36,868 bases of DNA from Clostridia bacterium (GCA_017397765.1 JAFQIB010000019.1:1-36868), one strand, 5' to 3'. Shown: positions 14,855-24,506, counted from the stretch's first letter. Translations and numbers: made by a program. Notes: generated by a model from the letters alone, not told the origin.

Positions 14855-16183
14855 TTATGCAAAGCGTTCCACGCCGTCCGCCGTTACGACGGCATACCAC
14901 AGCGGCGGACGCTCTGCCGGCGCATTGCCGATGGTGATGGCGGCACGGATGGCGGCTTCAGCCTTGACTGCGTCGGCTTCGCTGCGGGCATAGAGGGTGC
15001 ACAGCGTGGCATCCTCCGTGATCTTGTCGCCGATGCGCACCGGCAGGATGTAGCCCACGGAATAATCAATCACATCGGTTTTCTGCACGCGGCCTGCGCC
15101 CATGGCCTGCGCGGCATAGCCGAGGGCCTCGGTGTCCATGGCGGCGATATAGCCGGAGCAGCCTGCCTTCACCTCACGGATCAGCGCGGGCTGGGGCAGC
15201 AGCTGCACATCGTCCACACAGGCGGCGTTTCCGCCCTGGGCGGCGATCATGGCGCGCAGCTTTTCCAGGCCTGCGCCGGAGTCCAGCGCAGCGGTCAGCA
15301 TGGCCCGGGCAGAGGCGGTGTCTGCTGCCCTGCCGCCCAGCACCAGCATGTGGCTGCCCAAAAGCAGCGCCACCTCCAGCAGGTCACCCTTGACCTTGCC
15401 GGACAGCACCTCGATGGCTTCCTTGACCTCCAGCGCGTTGCCCACATGGGTGCCCAGGGGCTGATCCATGCCAGTGACGATGGCATGCACGGGCTTGCCG
15501 GAGAGGTGGCCGATCTCCGCCATGGCCTTGGCCAGGCCGATGGCGTCCTCCACGGTCTCCATCAGCGCACCGGATCCGGTCTTCACGTCCAGGACGATGG
15601 CGTCTGCACCGGAGGCCAGTTTCTTGGACATGATGGAGGAGGCGATCAGCGGCAGGCTGTCCACGGTGGCGGTCACATCCCGCAGGGCATAGAGGGTCTT
15701 GTCCGCCGGGGCGAGGGAAGCGGTCTGCCCGATGACGGCCAGGCCGATCTCGTTCACCTGGCGGACGAACTGCTCCTCCGTCAGGCTCACGGACAGCCCG
15801 GCGATGGATTCCATCTTGTCCAGCGTACCGCCGGTGTGGCCCAAGCCGCGTCCGCTCATTTTGGCTACCGGCACGCCGCAGGCTGCCACCAGGGGCGCCA
15901 GCACCAGCGTGGTGGTATCGCCCACGCCGCCGGTGGAGTGCTTGTCCACCTTCACGCCGGGAATGGCGGAAAGGTCGCAGACGTCGCCGGAGTCCCGCAT
16001 GGCCAGGGTGAGGTCGGTTGTCTCCTGGGCGGTCATGCCATTGAGCCGGATGGCCATGAGCAGTGCGGCCAGCTGATAATCCGGGATGGAGCCGTCCGCC
16101 GCACCGCGGGTGAATTCGGCGATCTCCGCCTGGCTCAGCGCCTGGCCAAGCTTTTTCTTCGTGATAATATCGATCATGCTCAT
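14855..16183 (-). CDS. pdp: Pyrimidine-nucleoside phosphorylase
   Basis: This 442-residue enzyme splits uridine, thymidine or deoxyuridine with phosphate into base and (deoxy)ribose 1-phosphate. The nucleoside phosphorylase signature is visible: VDKHSTGGVGDTTTLVLAPL (phosphate loop, about residue 80) and KMSGRGLGHTGGTLDKMES (about 108). DVKTGSGALM and the C-terminal domain ending YSVGYILPVRIGDKI follow. The ATG at 16183 has GGGAG eight bases ahead and begins with the family start MSMIDII. It is the first gene of a five-gene operon with its own consensus promoter. A thymidine-specific enzyme (DeoA) is the alternative. Confidence 0.92.
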   Translation of the reverse strand: MSMIDIITKKKLGQALSQAEIAEFTRGAADGSIPDYQLAALLMAIRLNGMTAQETTDLTLAMRDSGDVCDLSAIPGVKVDKHSTGGVGDTTTLVLAPLVAACGVPVAKMSGRGLGHTGGTLDKMESIAGLSVSLTEEQFVRQVNEIGLAVIGQTASLAPADKTLYALRDVTATVDSLPLIASSIMSKKLASGADAIVLDVKTGSGALMETVEDAIGLAKAMAEIGHLSGKPVHAIVTGMDQPLGTHVGNALEVKEAIEVLSGKVKGDLLEVALLLGSHMLVLGGRAADTASARAMLTAALDSGAGLEKLRAMIAAQGGNAACVDDVQLLPQPALIREVKAGCSGYIAAMDTEALGYAAQAMGAGRVQKTDVIDYSVGYILPVRIGDKITEDATLCTLYARSEADAVKAEAAIRAAITIGNAPAERPPLWYAVVTADGVERFA

Positions 16184-16220
16184 GATGACAGCTCCCTTCA
16201 TGGCAAAATGGTGATTCTTC

Positions 16221-16249
16221 ATTATAGCATATTCTTTTTGCCCAGACAA
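16221..16249 (-). promoter_or_regulatory. Promoter of the pdp-UDG-azlCD-MATE operon
   Basis: On the minus strand TTGTCT (16249-16244) and TATAAT (16226-16221) are separated by 17 bases, 38 bases before the pdp start. Confidence 0.8.
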
Positions 16250-16301
16250 GGGCAGACGGCTGTAGATGACAATCGGGCACAATAGGCCCGCAGAAGGCGG
16301 C

Positions 16302-17216
16302 TCAGGCGTCGGATTCGCAATAGATGAACAGCCCGGTGTCGGGGTCATACAGGGCGACGAGCCAGTTCAGCGACCAGCGTGCGCCGGCCTCTCGCATCAC
16401 AGCCGGGTATTGGGGGTGGACGTCGAAAACGGGCTCCTCATCGGGGTGAACGCGGGCATAGGTGTCCACATGGCTCCACCAGTCGAAGGTCATATCGGCG
16501 GCGGGCAGCAGGCTGGGGGATTCATAGAAGCACTTTTGCAGGACAGCGTATTCCTCCTGGGTGACTGTGCCCATGTGCCAGTCGGCATGGGCGGACAGGG
16601 TTTCTTCCAATGTGGCGCGCTGCTCCTCCGGGACGATGAAGGCCCGGAAGGAGATCCCGTCGCCGCGCAAGCGAAGCGGGGTTTCCAGCTCATACATAAA
16701 CCCGTTGTGAGGGATGGTCAGCTTGCCTGCATGGAAGACGCCTGCAGGGGGCTGACAATCGGTGCGCAGGTACACCATCAGTCCATTGTCTTGATCGAAG
16801 AAGACGAAGGTGTTTTCCGATTGATGCCACGCATCAAAGGTTATGCCCGCTGGAAACAGGAAAGCCGCTTCCGGCCGGTGCGTTTTCAGCAGTGCGGCAT
16901 ATTCATCCGCAGGGACGGGCTCAACGTGCCAGGTGGGGGAGGACGCGGCGTGGACCATGATGCCTGCCCAGAGGTCGGTGTTGTCAATGTGATTGTCGTA
17001 CCGGGGCAGCTCGAAGACCGCGAATGTGTCTCCGATGGTCAGCGCGTAGGATGGCGCGAAGGCGGTGTATGCTGTCAAACCAACGGTGTTGAGTGCGGCG
17101 ACGGCTTGTTCGTTACGGGAATTGAGCGCTTCGTCCATCCGTGACATGAAGAGAAAGACCAACACCATGAACATAGCGCCCGTGATGAGCAACAGCCGGG
17201 TACAGGCTTTTTTCAT
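16302..17216 (-). CDS. Membrane-anchored protein with internal duplication
   Basis: I do not recognise this 304-residue protein. It starts with a short basic segment and one hydrophobic helix (LLLITGAMFMVLVFLFM, about residues 8-25), so it is probably a signal-anchored extracellular protein. Two halves resemble each other: TWHVEPVPADEYAALL...TFDAWHQ with FFDQDNGLMVYLRTD, and DWHMGTVTQEEYAVLQ...TFDWWSH with LYDPDTGLFIYCESD. This points to an old tandem duplication of a roughly 130-residue domain. The ATG at 17216 has GGAGG six bases ahead; an upstream in-frame start lacks one. It follows the HTH gene after 64 bases and may be cotranscribed with it. Confidence 0.75.
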   Translation of the reverse strand: MKKACTRLLLITGAMFMVLVFLFMSRMDEALNSRNEQAVAALNTVGLTAYTAFAPSYALTIGDTFAVFELPRYDNHIDNTDLWAGIMVHAASSPTWHVEPVPADEYAALLKTHRPEAAFLFPAGITFDAWHQSENTFVFFDQDNGLMVYLRTDCQPPAGVFHAGKLTIPHNGFMYELETPLRLRGDGISFRAFIVPEEQRATLEETLSAHADWHMGTVTQEEYAVLQKCFYESPSLLPAADMTFDWWSHVDTYARVHPDEEPVFDVHPQYPAVMREAGARWSLNWLVALYDPDTGLFIYCESDA

Positions 17217-17247
17217 TCCGCACCTCCTTGATGGTACAGCAAACACA

Positions 17248-17273
17248 GGGTCTTCGACCCCTTTTATTTTTTT
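17248..17273 (+). terminator. Terminator-like hairpin on the plus strand
   Basis: GGGTC (17248-17252) pairs with GACCC (17256-17260) around TTC, followed by CTTTTATTTTTTT. It has terminator shape only on the plus strand, yet no plus-strand gene lies upstream within several kilobases. It may end an antisense transcript or be chance. Confidence 0.35.
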
Positions 17274-17280
17274 GGCTGTT

Positions 17281-17511
17281 TTACCCGTTCACCCACTCCT
17301 GCGGGTCGTCGGATTCTTCGTAAATCAGAATATCGCCCGGCTGGCACTTGAGCGCCTTGCAGATGGCCTCCAGCGTGGACATGCGTACGGCCTTGGCGCG
17401 GCCGTTCTTGAGGATGGAAAGGTTGGCCATGGTGATGCCGACCTTCTGGCTCAGCTCCGTCAGGGAGATCTTGCGCCGGGCCATCATCACGTCCAGATCA
17501 ACACGGATCAT
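17281..17511 (-). CDS. Small XRE/Cro-type regulator (YozG-like)
   Basis: This 76-residue protein is almost entirely one helix-turn-helix domain: ARRKISLTELSQKVGITMAN, then LSILKNGRAKAVRMSTLEAI and CQPGDILIY. This is the YozG-like type that usually travels with DUF2975 membrane proteins. Its ATG overlaps the stop of the DUF2975 gene by four bases. It probably autoregulates the three-gene operon; the inverted repeat at 18569-18583 is a candidate site. Confidence 0.88.
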   Translation of the reverse strand: MIRVDLDVMMARRKISLTELSQKVGITMANLSILKNGRAKAVRMSTLEAICKALKCQPGDILIYEESDDPQEWVNG

Positions 17512-17960
17512 ACCACACCCTCCTGTTCTGCCTCCAGCGCCATGGCATGGGTCAGCAGGCCCTGCAGCAGCTTCGCCACGAGGCTTGCGGCCAGAAACAC
17601 GCCCGGCAGCAGCACCAGCTCAATCACCGCAAAGACGGGCGCTTCCCGCACGCCGTTGACCAGGGCGGCGGCCAGGCTGACGGCGGCCATCCCGGCTGTG
17701 CACCAGCCGATGAGGCGCAGCGTCCGCCCGGTGGCGGGGGAGAAGGCGGAGCCGCCCTTGCGCAGGCGCAGACAAAGCAGGAAAAACTCCGTCCAGGCCC
17801 AGACCCAGAGCAGCAACCCTGCGAAGGCGAGCAATGCCGTCACGGGGGCCATGGGCAGCGCCAGCGCCGCCGCCAGATAGATCCCTGCGGCGATTGCGAG
17901 CACGGCGGCAATCATCAGCAGCGTGAAGAGATGCTTCGGGGATGCAAACAGCTTTTTCAT
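17508..17960 (-). CDS. DUF2975-type membrane protein, second copy
   Basis: This 150-residue protein has four predicted membrane helices and the DUF2975 pattern of a loop GGSAFSPATGRTLRLIGWC between helices two and three. The function of the family is unknown; members are encoded next to small XRE regulators and may sense something at the membrane. It is a diverged paralogue of the gene upstream (compare SAFSEKNESALGRIAKA there). It sits 12 bases after that gene and overlaps the HTH gene by four bases. Confidence 0.7.
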   Translation of the reverse strand: MKKLFASPKHLFTLLMIAAVLAIAAGIYLAAALALPMAPVTALLAFAGLLLWVWAWTEFFLLCLRLRKGGSAFSPATGRTLRLIGWCTAGMAAVSLAAALVNGVREAPVFAVIELVLLPGVFLAASLVAKLLQGLLTHAMALEAEQEGVV

Positions 17961-17972
17961 TCTCTCGCCTCC

Positions 17973-18494
17973 TCACACGGTCAGGTCGTTTTCTTCCTGC
18001 ATGTTGAGCGCCCGGCGCATCAGCACCTGCACGGTGCGCACCATGGCAGCAAGCGTCAGGAGCGTAAAGGGCATCAGCAGCCGCTGTACAACGGGCGAAA
18101 TGGTCGGCAGGCCGGTCAGCAGATAGGGGACGACGGAATCGCCGAAGAGCAGCGTGACCGCCCCGGCCAGCACCAGCGCCTTGGCGATGCGGCCCAGCGC
18201 GGACTCGTTCTTTTCGGAGAAGGCGGAGGTCTTCTTCATCCGCCCGAAGATGGTCAGCGCCTCCATCTCCACGCAGATCAGGGCGAGGCCGACCACCAGA
18301 TCCCGCGCCACAAAGAGCGCACCGGACAGATCCACGGACAGCGAGCTGTCATAGGCCAGCACGCCGGCATTCTGGAAATAATGGAGCAGCATGGCGGCGG
18401 GGGTGATGAAGACGAACAGGGTCACCGGCAGCGCCAGCAGGCAGAGGACCTGTGCCAGCGTCATCAGGGCAACGGGCCGCTTGGGTGTTTTCAT
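17973..18494 (-). CDS. DUF2975-type membrane protein, first copy
   Basis: This 173-residue protein has four hydrophobic helices: VALMTLAQVLCLLALPVTLF, LFVARDLVVGLALICVEMEA, KALVLAGAVTLLFGD, and FTLLTLAAMVRTVQVLM. The central loop KKTSAFSEKNESALGRI is diagnostic of DUF2975. The ATG at 18494 has GGGAGG seven bases ahead; the longer open frame upstream runs through the promoter. It heads the operon that ends in the XRE regulator. Confidence 0.72.
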   Translation of the reverse strand: MKTPKRPVALMTLAQVLCLLALPVTLFVFITPAAMLLHYFQNAGVLAYDSSLSVDLSGALFVARDLVVGLALICVEMEALTIFGRMKKTSAFSEKNESALGRIAKALVLAGAVTLLFGDSVVPYLLTGLPTISPVVQRLLMPFTLLTLAAMVRTVQVLMRRALNMQEENDLTV

Positions 18495-18531
18495 GGGAAA
18501 GCCTCCCTTGACAAATGTTTTCTCTGCTGCC

Positions 18532-18560
18532 ATTGTAGCATGGGGGATGGCGGGTGTCAA
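18532..18560 (-). promoter_or_regulatory. Promoter of the DUF2975-HTH operon
   Basis: Minus-strand TTGACA (18560-18555) and TACAAT (18537-18532) are separated by 17 bases, 37 bases before the first start codon. Confidence 0.82.
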
Positions 18561-18568
18561 TGCGAATT

Positions 18569-18583
18569 TATCGCAATACGATA
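18569..18583. promoter_or_regulatory. Candidate operator TATCG-N5-CGATA
   Basis: A 15-bp inverted repeat (TATCG, CAATA, CGATA) lies eight bases upstream of the -35 box of the DUF2975-HTH operon. Spacing and symmetry suit a small dimeric HTH regulator such as the one at the operon's end. Confidence 0.4.
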
Positions 18584-18606
18584 TTGTGCCAGTCATGCAG
18601 GGCAGC

Positions 18607-18628
18607 AAAAAGGCGGCCCGAAGCCGCC
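18607..18628 (-). terminator. Terminator of the small membrane protein gene
   Basis: On the minus strand GGCGGC, loop TTCGG and GCCGCC are followed directly by five T residues. It lies 13 bases after the stop of the gene at 18641-19055. Confidence 0.85.
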
Positions 18629-18640
18629 GGCGGATCAGCG

Positions 18641-19055
18641 TCAGCCCTGTGGGGGCAGAAGACTGTGCAGCCCGTGAAAGGGGAGCAGCGCAGCCGGATA
18701 GAAAAGCAGCAGCGCCATGCTGTGTTCAACGGGTTCATCTGCCAGGGGAAGCAGCCATGCGCCGCAAAGGCCGGAAAGCACCGCAATAAACAGCAGAGCA
18801 GCCCAATGCCAGCGCCTGTTTCGCAGCCGCCGCAAGGAGCAGAGCGCTGCGGCGGCGCAGCAGACCAGTCCGTCGGTCAGGAGCCAGCTTTCCGCGAGGA
18901 TGGGCTCGCCGCAAAGCGCCATGACGGCAAAGGCTGTTACCAGCAGCGCAGCGAAGGGGACATATACCAGCCCCAGCCCGGTAAGCACATACAGCGCATC
19001 TTCCGCAATGGCCGCGCTGACGGCACGGAGCTTGCGGCGCAGGGGGGTTCTTCAT
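18641..19055 (-). CDS. Small membrane protein, frame broken in a C6 run
   Basis: A strong Shine-Dalgarno (AAGGAGGG) and ATG at 19055 lead into a run of six C residues (19047-19042) at codons 3-5. Reading straight on gives an Arg/Ala/Gly-rich, non-native peptide. With one C fewer the frame becomes MKNPLRRKLRAVSAAIAEDA, followed by a continuous 137-residue protein with three or four hydrophobic helices (VYVPFAALLVTAFAVMAL, WAALLFIAVLSGLCGAWLL). Without a shift the hydrophobic part can start only at GTG 18988, which lacks a Shine-Dalgarno. It could be a sequencing error, a young pseudogene, or a slippage-controlled gene. I do not recognise the family. A good terminator follows. Confidence 0.55.
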
Positions 19056-19085
19056 AGCGCAGCCCTCCTTTTTCACAGGGAACAG

Positions 19086-19126
19086 AAAACCGCCCGCACT
19101 ATCGGTAGGATAGCATGGGCGGGCGG
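19086..19126 (-). terminator. Terminator of the GNAT gene
   Basis: CCGCCCGC (19090-19097) pairs with GCGGGCGG (19119-19126), with an inner CTATC/GATAG stem. On the minus strand TTTT follows. It lies between the GNAT stop and the next start. Confidence 0.8.
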
Positions 19127-19157
19127 CTGTGTCAAATGAGAATTGTGTGAGAAACGA

Positions 19158-19958
19158 TCAGAGATCCAGGCTGGGGAACATGAGCGTCTGCTCGACCAGC
19201 TCTGCGCCGAAGGAGCGCACCAGGCGCACCTGAGGCTGGCTGGCGCTCATGATGCGGGCGCGCACCTCGCTCACGCCCTCCTGGCCTACGATGCCCAGCG
19301 CCCGGCGGAGCAGGTGCTTGGCCAGGCCGCGCTGCTGGAATTCCGGTACGGTGTAGATGCCCACCAGCTCGGCGGCGTCGCTGCGGCCGGCGATGATGCA
19401 TTCGCCCACCAGGCTCTGGCCGTAGAGGATGCCCCAGACGTGGAAGACGGGGCTCATCTGCAGGCCCTGCAGATGCTGCGCGGTGATGTGGCCCAGGCCG
19501 CCCAGACGCAGCCGGTCCACCAGGCTGTTCATTTCCTGCTGGGTGTTGAGGGGCAGGGGGATGATGGAGCAGTTGAACAGCTCCGCGCCCAGATCGGCGG
19601 GAATGTGCAGCTTCACCAGATCCTCGGTGTTGCCCATGGTCAGGCCGTTGTGCTCCAGGAAGGAGATCTTGCGGGCGTCGCCAGGGGTGACGGAGGTATA
19701 CAGGCGGGCCGCCACGCCGGGGTTCTGCTCCCGGAGCTGGCGGGCGCGGGCCACCAGCGCGCCGAACAGCAGGTATTCTGCCTCCGGGGCGCAGTCCATG
19801 GTGAAGAAGATGTTGACCGGCTTATCCGGATACACGCTGGGCTGGAACTGGTACATCACATAGCCGTAGCCCTGCTGGACGCCGTATTCGTTCACGACGA
19901 CGAACACATCCTCCTGGGGGAGATTCATAAAGGGTTCCTGCGGATGGGTGACCTGCAT
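19158..19958 (-). CDS. GNAT-family N-acetyltransferase
   Basis: This 266-residue protein has a C-terminal GNAT domain. DAAELVGIYTVPEFQQRGLA supplies the acetyl-CoA pyrophosphate loop (QQRGLAKHLL, about residue 215), and SASQPQVRLVRSFGAELV is the last strand-helix. The N-terminal half (PDKPVNIFFTMDCAPEAEYL) may be a degenerate second GNAT domain. The substrate is unknown. The ATG at 19958 follows AAAGGAAA; longer in-frame starts lie inside the leader. The leader is about 95 bases long and contains a 6-bp hairpin (TGTGCC/GGCACA). Confidence 0.8.
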   Translation of the reverse strand: MQVTHPQEPFMNLPQEDVFVVVNEYGVQQGYGYVMYQFQPSVYPDKPVNIFFTMDCAPEAEYLLFGALVARARQLREQNPGVAARLYTSVTPGDARKISFLEHNGLTMGNTEDLVKLHIPADLGAELFNCSIIPLPLNTQQEMNSLVDRLRLGGLGHITAQHLQGLQMSPVFHVWGILYGQSLVGECIIAGRSDAAELVGIYTVPEFQQRGLAKHLLRRALGIVGQEGVSEVRARIMSASQPQVRLVRSFGAELVEQTLMFPSLDL

Positions 19959-20059
19959 AGTCGTTTCCTTTCTGATGGCAAACCGGCGGATGAAGGCCGG
20001 GAATCGGGCAGTTGAAGTCAATGTGCCTTTTACAGGAGGCACACAAAATACCATTTTCC

Positions 20060-20087
20060 ATTATACCCACTTTTGGCGGATTGTCAA
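20060..20087 (-). promoter_or_regulatory. Promoter of the GNAT gene
   Basis: Minus-strand TTGACA (20087-20082) and TATAAT (20065-20060) are 16 bases apart. The -35 box overlaps the stop codon of the YlbJ-like gene upstream. Confidence 0.8.
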
Positions 20088-20917
20088 CAGAACAGCAGCA
20101 TCGTTCCCAGCGCAAAAACGAAGGAGAACGCCCCGTGTACGCCCTGCCAGAGCATCTGCAGGCTTAGCGGCAGGAAGCTCTTTGCATACACCGACCGGTT
20201 CTGCAGCAGGACCGCCATGCCGCCAAACCCCGTCGCCCCTGCGATCAGCGCTGTCCGCAGGGGGAGGGGCAGCGGCAGCCCGGCGATCTGCTGTGTACCG
20301 GCGGTGACTTCCAGCAGGGTGACCAGCGGCAGCGCGGCAGAAGGAACGGCTTGGGCCGCCAGCCCGGCAAAGACCCGCAGCATTACCATCGTGCCGCAGA
20401 CGAGGAGCATCGTCCGGGCGGCGGCTTCGACGGCCTCCCCGAAGGACAGGGGCGGCTGGGAATCAGCCGGTGCGAAAGCAGGGCAGGTCGCCCGCTCCCG
20501 AGCGAAACAGCCCGCGATCAGCCCGGCGCCCAGCCCGCCGAGCAGAACGCTGCCCAGCACGACCACGCCTGCCGCTGCGGATTGGAGCCAGCCGCCGATG
20601 GTGCCCAGCAGGAACATGGGGCTCATGGTGGCGCAGGACACCGCCAGCCGGATGCGCTGCCTGCGCGTCATATCGGGACAAAGCCCCAGCAGCTTTGCCC
20701 CTGTGGGGGAACCGCCGCCCCAGCCCAGCAGCGTCAGGAGGGCCGGGGACATCCGACTGGACAGGCGGCTGGTGAGCATCAGCGAGAGGGTCATATACGG
20801 GAACAACCCCGGCAGCACGGCGGTGACGAACAGGCGGCAGGCTGCGGCGGCTGTGGACATGGCAGCTTCCGCCCGCAGCAGCAGGCAGAGCATCAGGGCG
20901 GCAAGGATGACAGGCAT
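20084..20917 (-). CDS. YlbJ-like nucleoside-recognition membrane protein
   Basis: This 277-residue multi-helix protein resembles the sporulation membrane protein YlbJ and the nucleoside-recognition (Gate) family. Visible blocks are AVLPGLFPYMTLSLML, GGGSPTGAKLLGLCPDMTRR, SCATMSPMFLLGTIGGWLQ, and a late GATGFGGMAVLLQ. YlbJ acts in spore coat or cortex formation, and this copy is shorter than the roughly 400-residue B. subtilis protein, so the role here is uncertain. GGAAGGAG lies six bases before the ATG. Confidence 0.6.
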   Translation of the reverse strand: MPVILAALMLCLLLRAEAAMSTAAAACRLFVTAVLPGLFPYMTLSLMLTSRLSSRMSPALLTLLGWGGGSPTGAKLLGLCPDMTRRQRIRLAVSCATMSPMFLLGTIGGWLQSAAAGVVVLGSVLLGGLGAGLIAGCFARERATCPAFAPADSQPPLSFGEAVEAAARTMLLVCGTMVMLRVFAGLAAQAVPSAALPLVTLLEVTAGTQQIAGLPLPLPLRTALIAGATGFGGMAVLLQNRSVYAKSFLPLSLQMLWQGVHGAFSFVFALGTMLLFC

Positions 20918-21069
20918 GGATGACTCCTTCCGGGGCGCGGCAGCCGGCGGCGCATGGCGGGCTGTCCCCCAAGCGGTATAAAAAAGCCGTATCGCTTCTT
21001 TCGGCGCAAGGTAGTACCTCCGGCTGCAAAGAAAACCGGATGCGCCTTTCTTTTCTGCGGAAAACGTGG

Positions 21070-21075
21070 TATACT
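21070..21075 (+). promoter_or_regulatory. Probable -10 box of polA
   Basis: TATACT lies 36 bases before the polA start. The -35 position (TTTCTT, 21047-21052) is a poor match, so a promoter here is likely but weak or activator-dependent. The gap from 20918 to here contains nothing else I can identify. Confidence 0.4.
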
Positions 21076-21110
21076 ACCGTCAAACACTTATTCACCACGG
21101 AGGTCCCCCT

Positions 21111-23741
<2,631 letters not shown>

Positions 23742-23745
23742 CGTG

Positions 23746-23815
23746 GGAATTGAGAATTAGGAATTATGAATTAGGAATGATGAATTAGGAATGATGAATT
23801 AGGAATGATGAATTG
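23746..23815 (+). repeat. Degenerate heptanucleotide array, ten units
   Basis: Ten 7-bp units with the core GAAT follow the polA stop: GGAATTG, AGAATTA, GGAATTA, then TGAATTA/GGAATGA pairs and a final TGAATTG. The central part is three exact 14-bp repeats (23768-23809). It is a diverged relative of the CGGAATT arrays. Confidence 0.85.
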
Positions 23816-23875
23816 AGTGTCTGGGGTGGCACATACAGGGTTTATTTCGGGGAGAAGCAGGAGTTTTTGCGCTCC

Positions 23876-23905
23876 TTGTTGAACTGTTCTGAAGAACCCT
23901 ATATT
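23876..23905 (+). promoter_or_regulatory. Promoter of the FakA-like small protein
   Basis: TTGTTG (23876-23881) and TATATT (23900-23905) are 18 bases apart, 26 bases before the start codon. Confidence 0.55.
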
Positions 23906-23931
23906 GAACATAAGCAAAGGAGCATACAGAA

Positions 23932-24192
23932 ATGTCTGAAATTCTTGAGTTCAAGTTTGATACCCAGCTGCTGATCGAGGGCCATGATCTGGATGAGGAC
24001 GAGATCTTCGACTACATCACCGAGCATTTTGAGGGCGACTGCCTGCTGGCGGTGGGTGACGACGAGCTGATCAAGATCCACTTCCACACCAACAAGCCCT
24101 GGGAAGTTCTCGAATACTGCGCGACCCTGGGTGAGATCCACGACATCGTTGTGGAGAACATGCAGCTGCAGTCCGAAGGGATGCACGGCTAA
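23932..24192 (+). CDS. Stand-alone FakA/DAK-like C-terminal domain protein
   Basis: This 86-residue acidic protein matches one segment of FakA-type (DAK2) fatty-acid kinases, the region after the kinase domain: EGDCLLAVGDDELIKIHFHT, then NKPWEVLEYCATLGEIHDIV and VENMQLQ. In full-length proteins the pattern is GDSLVVVGDD, KVHVHT and IENM. No kinase domain is present here or nearby. It could be a regulatory partner of a FakA encoded elsewhere or a free-standing domain of unknown role. AAAGGAG lies nine bases before the ATG, and it has its own promoter and terminator. Confidence 0.72.
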   Translation: MSEILEFKFDTQLLIEGHDLDEDEIFDYITEHFEGDCLLAVGDDELIKIHFHTNKPWEVLEYCATLGEIHDIVVENMQLQSEGMHG

Positions 24193-24287
24193 GCCGGGCT
24201 GCCCCGGCGGGCGGCACGCGTGGGCAGCTGACTGGCTGCTGCATGGTATGCACGCGGGTTTGCCGGGTTCATTGGTGTGGCTGTAGT

Positions 24288-24306
24288 CCGCGCCCTCATG
24301 GCGCGG
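24288..24306. repeat. GC-rich hairpin in the 24193-24502 gap
   Basis: CCGCGCC (24288-24294) pairs with GGCGCGG (24300-24306). The 310-base gap between the FakA-like gene and the ABC operon holds this hairpin, the terminator at 24336-24375 and the triple hairpin at 24429-24506. I see no gene in it. Confidence 0.5.
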
Positions 24307-24335
24307 GCTGCAAGGGACACATGATCACGGACAGC

Positions 24336-24375
24336 AAAAGGAGCTGCGATACAAGGTTGTATCGCAGCTCCTTTT
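24336..24375. terminator. Bidirectional terminator, 19-bp perfect stem
   Basis: AAAAGGAGCTGCGATACAA (24336-24354) pairs perfectly with the segment 24357-24375 around a 2-nt loop, with A and T tracts on the two sides. It separates the convergent FakA-like gene and ABC exporter operon. Confidence 0.92.
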
Positions 24376-24428
24376 GTGTTATGGCGGCTGTATCAGACTT
24401 TCAGACTCAACCTGCGGGCATACGCTTC

Positions 24429-24506
24429 CCGCGCCGCAGGCGCGGTTATGGGAGCCCAGAGGGGTGATACCCCTCTGGCGGGGTTCTGAGGGGCAGCGCC
24501 CCTCAG
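24429..24506. repeat. Three consecutive perfect GC-rich hairpins
   Basis: The hairpins are CCGCGCC/GGCGCGG (24429-24445), CCAGAGGGG/CCCCTCTGG (24456-24478) and CTGAGGGGC/GCCCCTCAG (24486-24506). The last one contains the stop codon of the downstream-oriented ABC gene. No T-tract follows. The block looks like a dispersed intergenic repeat rather than a normal terminator. Confidence 0.7.

Noticed and set aside
14186-16285. A 699-codon plus-strand open frame across the UDG-like and pdp genes
   Set aside because: It mirrors recognisable minus-strand proteins and has a His/Gly-rich composition typical of antisense frames. The same applies to 648-2126, 11716-13368, 24374-26386 and 26395-28260.
19959-20056. 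A regulatory leader peptide ahead of the GNAT gene
   Set aside because: A short open frame starts near the transcription start but overlaps the GNAT start and has no ribosome binding site; only the small hairpin is retained as a note.
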